NCBI GenBank assembly: GCA_937916565.1
Contig: CALFSR010000170.1
Span: 1 to 12,396 of the forward strand
Direction of reading: 5' to 3'
Length of the DNA: 12,396 bases
Source of the DNA: an uncultured Bacillota bacterium
GTDB taxonomy: Bacteria; Bacillota; Limnochordia; Limnochordales; ZCTH02-B6
Of this stretch, positions 7,530 to 12,396 are shown piece by piece. A program made the translations under genes and the position numbers. The notes below the pieces were generated by a model. The model saw nothing but the letters and a program-made list of their open reading frames with translations. It did no database searches and was not told where the DNA came from. Each line of letters starts with the position of its first letter. The first letter of the stretch is position 1.

Positions 7530-8674
7530 CGCAACCATCTCCCCCGTCGCAAGACTCGGCGCCGGCGCCGGCGAAGCCGCGGTCGACGGGCGGCCAGCCG
7601 TCCGCGGAGGGTTCGGCGCAGGCGGCGCCGGAATAAGACGCGCCCGGCCCCTACCCGTCTCCCCGCGCGAACGCCGGGGTGGGGCCTGGCGAGAAAGGCG
7701 GCCCACTGCCCGCGGACGACCGGCTCCCCAAAGAGGGCGATGGCTCGCTGGCGTCCGTTATGCCCGATGGCCGCCGCCAATCCGGGATCCTGGAGCAGGC
7801 GGGCGACGGCGCGCCTTAAGAACCCCAGGTCGTCGCTGACGAACCCGTCCACGCCGTTGCGGATAATGCGATGCACCTCGTAGGTCCCCCACCCCGCATC
7901 GCCAAAGCGGGGACCTAGAGCCACCACCGGGATACCCGTCATCATCGCCTCCACCAGGCCCAGCGTGTAGCTGGCGGGCTTCGTACCCGTGTACAGATAG
8001 ACCCGAGCCTCGCGCAGCTTCCGCTTCATCGCCTCGTAGTCCAAGGCGCCGCCATGGAAGGGCCCGGTGTCCTCGTTGCCGTGCCCGTACACGCGCGCGT
8101 TGAACCCGCGGGCCAAGGCGGTGAACGCCGCGAAGTTGCATGCGGCGGCCCGCGCCCGCATGCTCCGGTTGAGCGTGATGACCTCGTCGGTGTTTCCCGT
8201 CCAGCCGCGGAATTCGTTTGGATCCTTGTAGAAGCGGATTACGGCGTCCGCTCCGATGTTCCCGGGAATGCGCAGCTCGCCGGGGGAGTGCCGCACCACT
8301 TCAAGCCCCAGCCTGCGGTACCGTCGCAAGAGCCGTTCGATGCTGGGCGTGGACTGGCCGATACTGCGCCAGATGACCCGCTTCCCACGGTAGAGGTGCC
8401 AGTTGTTGGTAATCCATTGCGGGACATGCATCACCAGGATCACGTCCGCCCAGTGGACGAGCCGCGGGTCGAGCCGCTCCCGGGAGCACTGCCGGGCGAT
8501 GGCCTCGAGCGCCGGGTAGCGCGGCAGCGGCAAGGGCGGGCGCAAGCCGTCCGTGGGCGCCTCGGGCACCTGATACGCGCCGTGGACGCTGAACACTTCG
8601 TGGCCCAATCCGGCGAGCAGCCGCAGCTCGTCGTACTCCAGGGCCGCATGGCAGGAAAGATAAAGAATCCGCAT
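7526..8674 (-). CDS. GT-B (group 1) glycosyltransferase with long poly-Arg C-terminal tail
   Basis: The 382-residue protein begins MRILYLSCHAALEYDE; the ATG at 8674 is preceded by GGAGAAGGGA. The C-terminal GT half is clear: VYLYTGTKPASYTLGLVEAMMTGIPVVALG, read as two adjoining blocks at 225-241 and 242-254. Glu242 matches the second acid of EX7E, while the first is replaced by Ala234. HRIIRNGVDGFVSDD (268-282) and LLQDPGLAAAIG (293-304) are typical of the end of the GT domain. From residue 336 a 47-residue tail contains 24 Arg, including six in a row (368-373), with Leu/Val/Trp spaced between. It is the first gene of the operon and its stop overlaps the next start. Donor and acceptor are unknown. 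Confidence 0.9.
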   Translation of the reverse strand: MRILYLSCHAALEYDELRLLAGLGHEVFSVHGAYQVPEAPTDGLRPPLPLPRYPALEAIARQCSRERLDPRLVHWADVILVMHVPQWITNNWHLYRGKRVIWRSIGQSTPSIERLLRRYRRLGLEVVRHSPGELRIPGNIGADAVIRFYKDPNEFRGWTGNTDEVITLNRSMRARAAACNFAAFTALARGFNARVYGHGNEDTGPFHGGALDYEAMKRKLREARVYLYTGTKPASYTLGLVEAMMTGIPVVALGPRFGDAGWGTYEVHRIIRNGVDGFVSDDLGFLRRAVARLLQDPGLAAAIGHNGRQRAIALFGEPVVRGQWAAFLARPHPGVRAGRRVGAGRVLFRRRLRRTLRGRLAARRPRLRRRRRRVLRRGRWLR

Positions 8675-8685
8675 GGGGTCCCTTC

Positions 8686-8719
8686 TCCAAAAGCGACTCG
8701 ACTTCGTCCCATTCTTATG
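8686..8719 (-). promoter_or_regulatory. Shared leader/promoter element, copy 1
   Basis: Read on the minus strand it runs from CATAAGAAT (8719 down to 8711) through AGTCGAGTCG to CTTTTGGA. It matches the element at 11692-11724: of the first 18 plus-strand positions from TCCAAAA, 16 are the same, and TATG recurs at the far end with one base of length difference. The CATA begins 44 nt before the start at 8674, so it could be a -10 with the rest forming the 5' leader. No -35 is evident. Confidence 0.5.
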
Positions 8720-8884
8720 TGGCGGGCGCCCCCGCAGCGGCAGGAAGCCGCTCCCGATTCCAGCCCGCCGGCTGCCCCCTGCCTGTTTCTACTGGGCCGC
8801 GGTTCCTAAACAGAACGCGAATTGACTCCCATCACTGTCCAACCGCTAGCGCAATACCTAATGAGTGCACGACACCCTCAGCCC

Positions 8885-8894
8885 AAGGAGGTGA
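8885..8894 (+). promoter_or_regulatory. Ten-base Shine-Dalgarno site of the small membrane protein gene
   Basis: AAGGAGGTGA matches ten consecutive bases of the anti-Shine-Dalgarno complement, the strongest ribosome site in the window, six bases before the ATG at 8901. It fixes the start and suggests the small protein is made in larger amounts than the enzymes around it. Confidence 0.85.
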
Positions 8895-8900
8895 CCAAAC

Positions 8901-9179
8901 ATGGGCGCCTGTCGCAGGCGGCGCCGTCTCGTCGTGCCCGTGGCCCAAACGCAGACGGTCAACACGGCCCAGAGCCAAAACGTCATCGACATCACCCTGT
9001 TCATCGTGCTCCTCGTCGTCGTGATCGTCTTCCTGAACAGCCCCATCAACGGCGCCACGCCCGCCGCGCTGCGCCTCCTGCTTCCGCTGCTGGAAAATGA
9101 CCCGCGCTTCCGGCAGCTCGCCGAGGCCCTGCGCTCCGTCGGGGAAGACGATCAGTCCCAGGGCCAGCAGCAGGCGTAA
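8901..9179 (+). CDS. Small single-span membrane protein with N-terminal poly-Arg run, function unknown
   Basis: I do not recognise this 92-residue protein. It starts MGACRRRRRLVVPV, with five Arg encoded by four different codons. A polar Gln/Thr/Asn stretch follows (16-28), then one strongly hydrophobic segment at about 29-46 (ITLFIVLLVVVIVFL), then a predicted helical region (55-80), and a Gln/Glu/Asp-rich end. There is no cleavable signal peptide. It stands alone between two divergently and convergently placed glycosylation operons, with a near-perfect ribosome site before it and a strong terminator after it, which argues that it is real and well expressed. It could be a membrane or spore-envelope anchor or a glycan acceptor; both are guesses from context. 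Confidence 0.8.
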   Translation: MGACRRRRRLVVPVAQTQTVNTAQSQNVIDITLFIVLLVVVIVFLNSPINGATPAALRLLLPLLENDPRFRQLAEALRSVGEDDQSQGQQQA

Positions 9180-9184
9180 CGCCA

Positions 9185-9203
9185 GCCGGCAAAAAGCGCC
9201 GGC
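9185..9203. other. Small hairpin just downstream of the 9179 stop
   Basis: GCCGGC (9185-9190) can pair with GCCGGC (9198-9203) across a seven-base loop that contains AAAAA. It is short, and no T run follows. It may simply reflect GC-rich sequence; the 9252-9291 hairpin is the better terminator. Confidence 0.25.
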
Positions 9204-9251
9204 GACGGGCGTATGCCCCCTCCGCCCCGACCCGACCGCATGCGCCCGGCC

Positions 9252-9291
9252 AAGCGCAGCAGGCCCCCGGAAACGGGGGCCTGCTGCGCTT
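9252..9291 (+). terminator. Strong intrinsic terminator after the small membrane protein gene
   Basis: An 18-bp perfect stem (9252-9269 pairing with 9274-9291) closes a GAAA tetraloop (9270-9273), with the short T run TTT at 9290-9292. It lies 72 nt after the stop at 9179 and 45 bp before the convergent gene's stop at 9336. On the minus strand it is followed by few T residues, so it best serves the plus strand, but it may also block transcription coming from the glycosyltransferase gene. Confidence 0.85.
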
Positions 9292-9335
9292 TCTGCCGCG
9301 CCCCGCCTCGCTTGAAAGCGCCGGGTCGCTGCGTC

Positions 9336-10691
9336 TCAGCGGCGCCGGCGCCGCCGGACCCATTGGGCCAATTCCTGGACGAAGGCCGGCCCCGTCACCC
9401 GCGTGTCCCACAGGCTAACCGCGTCCAGGCGAGCCCGCTGCCCCTTGGCCCGTGCCTCCGACCGGTGCGTGAACACGTGCCGCATCAGGGCGCGCAAGTG
9501 GTCCACGCTGGGCTTGGCCCACCGCAAGCCGCCGTATAGATGGCCTAACTCCACGTCGGGCGGCGCCGGCTCCAGACGTTCGAGGTCGATCAAGTACGCG
9601 TTTCCCTCGTGCAGGAAGTCAGCGGGAGCGCTCCACCGGGTGGCGATGACCGGCAGGCCGGACGCCATCGCCTCCAGCAGCGGCAGACCCCATCCCTCGC
9701 CCCGGGTCGGCAGCACGAAGGCGTCGCAGGCGGTGTACAACCCAGCCATTTCCGCGGCGCTCAAGGGGCGCTCATCGACGAGGATGGGGGCCGTAGCGGC
9801 CCACGGCAGCCGGAGGCTTTGCACGAACTCGCGGACGGCGGCCGCGGCGCCGGGGCTTGTCTTGAGCACCAGCGTCACGTCCTCGCCCGGGTGAAACTCC
9901 CGGGCGAACGCCTCTACGAGCAGCGGCCACCCCTTGCGGCGAAGCCAGCTGAATACCGAAAGAAACCGGAAGCCGCGCGCACCCGGCAGCGGCTGCGGTG
10001 GCGCCTGGGGATGGTACAACCGCGTGTCGACCCCGACCGGCAGCACCCGCAGCTTGCGCGGGTCCACCCCGCTTTGGGCAAACGTGTGGTAGTTGAACGG
10101 GGACGGTACCCAGATCGCGTGCATGCGATTACAAGCGGCCACCCAGCGGCGCGGGAGCCGGTCCGCTTCAAACATGGTGCGACCGATGCGCACGCCGCGC
10201 CCCCGTGCGGCGCCAAAAGCCTCCGGCGTCATGTGCACCACCGTCACCCGCGGCCTCCTGCCCCGCACCGGGTGCCGCAGCAACTGGAACAGCCGGCCGA
10301 ACGCTTCATCGATTTCCAGCCCGTTCCACCATGGTCCCTTGGGGGGCGAAGGCAGGACGCGCACGGTGAAACCCGCATCCAATAGGTGCTTCAGCACGGT
10401 GCGGGCCTCGTACGGATAACCCCCGGCGCCGTAGAAGGCGCCGATGTAGTAGATGTAGGGCGACCGCCGGGGCATGCCGGGGAGACGTCCCAAGCCAGCG
10501 GACCATCGGGCTTGCAGGACGCGGTCAAGACCGGCACGCAGCCGGCTCCCTGACCGCCGCCACCGGCGCCCGCGGCGCCAGCGCCGGCCTAGGGCGGCGC
10601 GCCGGAGCCGCCGCCGGTACCGGCCGGACGCGGGATGAGGGCGCGAGCCGCCGCTTGGCCCTGCGCCCAGCGTCGGAACGAGCGGGAACAT
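9336..10691 (-). CDS. GT-B glycosyltransferase (GT4-like) with Arg-rich N-terminus, paralogue of 3277-4584
   Basis: The protein has 451 residues. The ATG at 10691 follows GAGGAGGG at 7-nt spacing, and this ribosome site overlaps the upstream gene's stop, so the long N-terminus is probably genuine. Residues 24-57 contain 17 Arg in 34, with RRWRRGRRWRR inside; the protein ends in six consecutive Arg. The GT core contains GGYPYEARTVL (90-100), RIGRTMFEADRLP (168-180), HAIWVPSPFN (191-200), VLPVGVDTRLYHP (216-228), RRKGWPLLVEAF (251-262) and GEGWGLPLLEAMASG (331-345), with EX7E Glu332 and Glu340. RWAKPSVDHLRALMRHV (390-406) is identical in the 3277-4584 protein. It is co-transcribed with the upstream SDR gene. 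The donor may be the sugar made by that enzyme, which is inference. Confidence 0.93.
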   Translation of the reverse strand: MFPLVPTLGAGPSGGSRPHPASGRYRRRLRRAALGRRWRRGRRWRRSGSRLRAGLDRVLQARWSAGLGRLPGMPRRSPYIYYIGAFYGAGGYPYEARTVLKHLLDAGFTVRVLPSPPKGPWWNGLEIDEAFGRLFQLLRHPVRGRRPRVTVVHMTPEAFGAARGRGVRIGRTMFEADRLPRRWVAACNRMHAIWVPSPFNYHTFAQSGVDPRKLRVLPVGVDTRLYHPQAPPQPLPGARGFRFLSVFSWLRRKGWPLLVEAFAREFHPGEDVTLVLKTSPGAAAAVREFVQSLRLPWAATAPILVDERPLSAAEMAGLYTACDAFVLPTRGEGWGLPLLEAMASGLPVIATRWSAPADFLHEGNAYLIDLERLEPAPPDVELGHLYGGLRWAKPSVDHLRALMRHVFTHRSEARAKGQRARLDAVSLWDTRVTGPAFVQELAQWVRRRRRR

Positions 10692-10704
10692 ACCGCTTCC
10701 CTCC

Positions 10705-11667
10705 TCATGCCGGCGCGACGCACTGGCGCCAGTAGTCCAACGTATCCCGCAAGGTTTGGTCGAGGTCGATCTCTGGCCGCCACCCGGTCAAGGCGCGAAA
10801 GCGGCTCGCGTCGCCAAGGAGGATCGGTACGTCGGACGGCCGCAGCCGCGCCGGGTCGACCCGGATCTCCACCCGGACCCGGCACATGGCCAGGAGCCGC
10901 TCGAGCACCGACTGGATGGTGTGGGTTTCCCCGCTGGCGATGTTGTAAGCCTCACCCGCGGCGCCGTGCTCGAGGGCCAACCGGTAGGCCCGCACGATAT
11001 CCCGCACATCGGTGAAGTCCCGCCGCGCCTGGAGGTTTCCCACGTGCAAAACCGGCGGCCGCAAGCCGTGCTCCATTTCCGCGAGCTGCTTGGCGAAGTT
11101 GCTGATGACGAAAGGCTCCCCTTGACGGGGGCCGGCGTGGTTGAAGGCCCGGGTGCGGACCACGTCCAGCCCGTAGCTGCGGTGGTACTGGTAGGCCAAG
11201 AAGTCCTGGGTGATCTTGCTGACCGCGTAGGGGCTTAAGGGCCGCAAGGGTTGATCCTCGCGAATGGGCACTTCATCGGGGTACACGAGCCCGTACTCCT
11301 CCGAGGAGCACGCCACCTGCACCCGGCAGTCGATCCGGTGCTTGCGAATAGCCTCAAACAAGTTCAACTGCCCCAGGACGTTGGTGTCCATGGTCTCGTA
11401 GGGCGCCGTCCACGACGTGGGCACAAAGCTCTGCGCCGCAAGATGAAACACCCAGTCGGGGCGCACCTCCGCTACGACCCGCTCGACGGCCGACGGATCC
11501 CGCAGGTCGCATTCAAGCAAGTTCAGGCGGGAGGCGATGTGGCGGATGTTGCTCATCCCGCTGCGAGTGCGGTGGATTCCATACACTTGAAACCGGCCGT
11601 CGGCCAGCAGCGCCTCAGCCAGGTGACTGCCGGCGAAACCGGTGATTCCTGTAATCAGCACGCGCAC
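10705..11667 (-). CDS. GDP-mannose 4,6-dehydratase / GDP-4-keto-6-deoxymannose reductase family SDR (Rmd-like)
   Basis: A GTG at 11667, preceded by AAGGGGGAAGG, gives 320 residues beginning with the NAD(P)-binding strand and VLITGITGFAGSHL (3-16). Other family features are FHLAAQSFVPTSW, the catalytic CSSEEYG and SPYAVSK (Tyr and Lys of YxxxK), RAFNHAGP, VGNLQARRDFTDVRDIVRAY and RLRPSDVPILLGD. The SSEEYG, FNHxGP and RDFTDVRD blocks are closer, from memory, to Rmd, which reduces GDP-4-keto-6-deoxy-D-mannose to GDP-D-rhamnose, than to Gmd, the 4,6-dehydratase; the two families are homologous and automated labels often confuse them. No gmd or manC partner is in view. An in-frame extension to 11751 lacks family similarity. 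It is the first gene of a two-gene operon. Confidence 0.9.
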   Translation of the reverse strand: MRVLITGITGFAGSHLAEALLADGRFQVYGIHRTRSGMSNIRHIASRLNLLECDLRDPSAVERVVAEVRPDWVFHLAAQSFVPTSWTAPYETMDTNVLGQLNLFEAIRKHRIDCRVQVACSSEEYGLVYPDEVPIREDQPLRPLSPYAVSKITQDFLAYQYHRSYGLDVVRTRAFNHAGPRQGEPFVISNFAKQLAEMEHGLRPPVLHVGNLQARRDFTDVRDIVRAYRLALEHGAAGEAYNIASGETHTIQSVLERLLAMCRVRVEIRVDPARLRPSDVPILLGDASRFRALTGWRPEIDLDQTLRDTLDYWRQCVAPA

Positions 11668-11691
11668 GTGGGCCTTCCCCCTTGCCGCCGT

Positions 11692-11724
11692 TCCAAAAAC
11701 GACTGGACTCGGAACCAACCTATG
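11692..11724 (-). promoter_or_regulatory. Shared leader/promoter element, copy 2
   Basis: On the minus strand it reads CATAGGTTGG (11724 down to 11715), then GAGTCCAGTCG, then TTTTTGGA. It corresponds base for base to 8686-8719 except for a few substitutions and one indel. CATA begins 56 nt ahead of the GTG at 11667. The same element in front of two operons suggests that a common regulator, sigma factor or leader RNA feature controls both. Confidence 0.5.
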
Positions 11725-11785
11725 GCTGCCCGGGGTGGGCGGCCACCGCATGAGGGAAAAAGGGGAACACCGTCATGCGACGGGT

Positions 11786-11809
11786 TTCCTATTTGGACTC
11801 AATTAGGAA
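11786..11809. repeat. 24-bp imperfect palindrome, candidate operator
   Basis: TTCCTA-t-TTG-gact-CAA-t-TAGGAA has six outer and three inner paired bases with one symmetric T/T mismatch and a four-base centre. It is AT-rich against a GC-rich background and ends two bases before TTGACC (11812-11817), a position suited to repressor or activator binding for the plus-strand gene at 11872. No T run follows, so a terminator is unlikely. Confidence 0.45.
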
Positions 11810-11871
11810 CGTTGACCCAAGCCCCCCGTTGGCCGTACCGAATAGCGTGGGGCAAAAAAGGAGGGGCAAAC

Positions 11872-12396
11872 GTGCAAGTCGCGATCGTGACGCACGACGG
11901 GCGCGCCCGCGCCTACCGCACCCGGGCCCTTCTGGATAGGCTTGACCGCCGGGGCGTGCGATGGGTGCTTCTGAGCCCGGAGCAAACAGTGATGCACGTG
12001 CGCCGCGGAGCGGTGCAGTTCCTCGACGGCGCGGGGCGCCCCGTGGTCGCCGATGTGGTGCTCAATGCGCTGTATCTTGCCTCCGGCCACGGTCTTGAGA
12101 TCATCGAAGCCTTTGAAGCGGCCGGCATCCCGGTCGTCAACCCGGCCGCCGCCTGGCGCATGGCCAAGACAAAGGCCCTCGCCAGCGTCGCGTTCGCGCT
12201 GCACCGAGTCCCGCACCCCGAAACGGTGTGCTCGCCGGGGGCGCCTGCCGCCGTGGGGCGCCTGGCCTGGCGGGAACTCAACTCACCGATGGTGTACAAA
12301 CCTTGGCGCGGGACGATGGGCGCCGGTGTGACGCTCCTGACGCGGCCGCGCTCCGTGGCCGGCGCGCTGGCGCGCCTCGCCCGCCGGGGCGCGCCC
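11872..12396 (+). CDS. RimK-like ATP-grasp ligase, C-terminus cut by window edge
   Basis: A GTG at 11872 with AAAGGAGGGG (11857-11866) before it opens 175 codons that run off the window. Residues 1-90 form the N-terminal pre-ATP-grasp domain typical of RimK/LysX-type ligases (VAIVTHDGRARAYRTRALLDRL, shown here as 3-12 and 13-24, and GIPVVNPAAAWRMAKTK, 85-101). MVYKPWRGTMGAGVTLL (140-156) supplies the ATP-binding lysine (Lys143) and glycine-rich loop. Such enzymes join an amino acid, often glutamate, to an amino or carboxyl group using ATP. The metal-binding C-terminus and the substrate cannot be seen. It is transcribed away from the SDR operon and is not close to the YheC/YheD protein in sequence. 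Confidence 0.85.
   Translation, partial: MQVAIVTHDGRARAYRTRALLDRLDRRGVRWVLLSPEQTVMHVRRGAVQFLDGAGRPVVADVVLNALYLASGHGLEIIEAFEAAGIPVVNPAAAWRMAKTKALASVAFALHRVPHPETVCSPGAPAAVGRLAWRELNSPMVYKPWRGTMGAGVTLLTRPRSVAGALARLARRGAP

Larger units (their letters stand above)
8675..8900. promoter_or_regulatory. Divergent intergenic region upstream of the GT operon and the small membrane protein
   Basis: These 226 bp lie between the starts at 8674 (minus) and 8901 (plus) and show no supported coding. The left part holds the element shared with the 11667 operon (8686-8719). The right part is AT-richer and includes TTGACT (8822-8827), a good -35 match, but no acceptable -10 at 16-19 bp, and AATACCTAATGAG (8853-8865), 48 nt ahead of the start codon. 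A six-base inverted repeat CTGTTT/AAACAG (8783-8788 and 8808-8813) is also present and could be chance. Confidence 0.45.
11668..11871. promoter_or_regulatory. Divergent intergenic region upstream of the SDR operon and the RimK-like gene
   Basis: These 204 bp separate the GTG starts at 11667 (minus) and 11872 (plus); no coding is supported. They hold copy 2 of the shared leader element (11692-11724), a 24-bp imperfect palindrome (11786-11809), TTGACC (11812-11817, a good -35 match) with only a poor TACCGA 18 bp downstream, and the ribosome site AAAGGAGGGG (11857-11866) of the plus-strand gene. Confidence 0.45.

Noticed and set aside
6241..7680. Poly-Arg stretches as simple trinucleotide repeats
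   Set aside because: Arg runs use CGC, CGG, CGA, CGT, AGG and AGA in mixed order, so the DNA is not a uniform repeat; GC bias may still contribute.
7530..7706. Extension of the 6219-7529 glycosyltransferase to an ATG at 7706
   Set aside because: It would overlap the upstream gene by about 180 bp, while the ATG at 7529 has an ATGA junction and a ribosome site.
8783..8813. CTGTTT/AAACAG inverted repeat as an operator
   Set aside because: Six-base arms with a 19-base gap are expected by chance at this length.
8822..8850. SigA-type promoter from TTGACT
   Set aside because: At 16-19 bp spacing the candidate -10 boxes (GCTAGC, TAGCGC) are poor, so it is only mentioned in the intergenic entry.
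9609..10385. 258-codon plus-strand frame antisense to the glycosyltransferase
   Set aside because: A shadow of the coding strand; no ribosome site or recognisable motif.
11803..12216. 137-codon minus-strand frame opposite the RimK-like gene
   Set aside because: The opposing frame has a good ribosome site and ATP-grasp motifs; this one has neither.
1..12396. CRISPR array, tRNA, rRNA, insertion sequence or attachment site
   Set aside because: No spaced direct repeats, RNA gene signatures, transposase motifs or terminal inverted repeats were seen on either strand.

Overview
The window looks like chromosomal DNA of a high-GC, endospore-forming member of the Bacillota. Three things suggest this: a YheC/YheD-type ATP-grasp protein (a family tied to the endospore coat of Bacilli), a Shine-Dalgarno site with a ten-base match to the 16S rRNA tail (AAGGAGGTGA, 8885-8894), and very GC-rich, Arg/Ala/Pro-rich coding throughout. 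The genus cannot be named from the sequence. I see no rRNA, tRNA, CRISPR, transposase or phage gene.

Almost everything is a surface-glycan, probably spore-surface, biosynthesis cluster of eleven genes in six transcription units. Unit 1 (minus, 2992 to beyond base 1) holds a GT-B glycosyltransferase, a YheC/YheD ATP-grasp protein and a HAD phosphatase cut by the window edge. Unit 2 (plus, 3277-4584) is a single GT-B glycosyltransferase. Unit 3 (minus, 8674-4540) is a tightly coupled run: two glycosyltransferases, a class I SAM methyltransferase and an FkbM methyltransferase, with two ATGA stop/start overlaps and one 9-nt gap. Unit 4 (plus, 8901-9179) encodes one small single-span membrane protein and ends in a very strong hairpin terminator. 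Unit 5 (minus, 11667-9336) has an Rmd/GMD-type nucleotide-sugar enzyme and a glycosyltransferase paralogous to unit 2. Unit 6 (plus, 11872 to beyond 12396) is a RimK-like ATP-grasp enzyme cut by the window edge.

A plausible joint role is that the SDR enzyme supplies a GDP-6-deoxyhexose, five glycosyltransferases build a glycan, two methyltransferases O-methylate it, and the ATP-grasp enzymes add or assemble amino-acid or coat-linked components. The small membrane protein could be an anchor or acceptor. This is inference from gene content.

The most unusual signals are: (i) dense poly-arginine termini on four of the enzymes plus a five-Arg run in the small membrane protein, encoded with mixed synonymous codons; (ii) a nearly identical leader/promoter element in front of the two minus-strand operons starting at 8674 and 11667; (iii) an inverted pair of CATACC(C)ATGGA(A)ACCAG elements in the 2993-3276 divergent region; (iv) an inverted paralogous pair of glycosyltransferase genes; and (v) a 45-bp tail-to-tail overlap of two genes.
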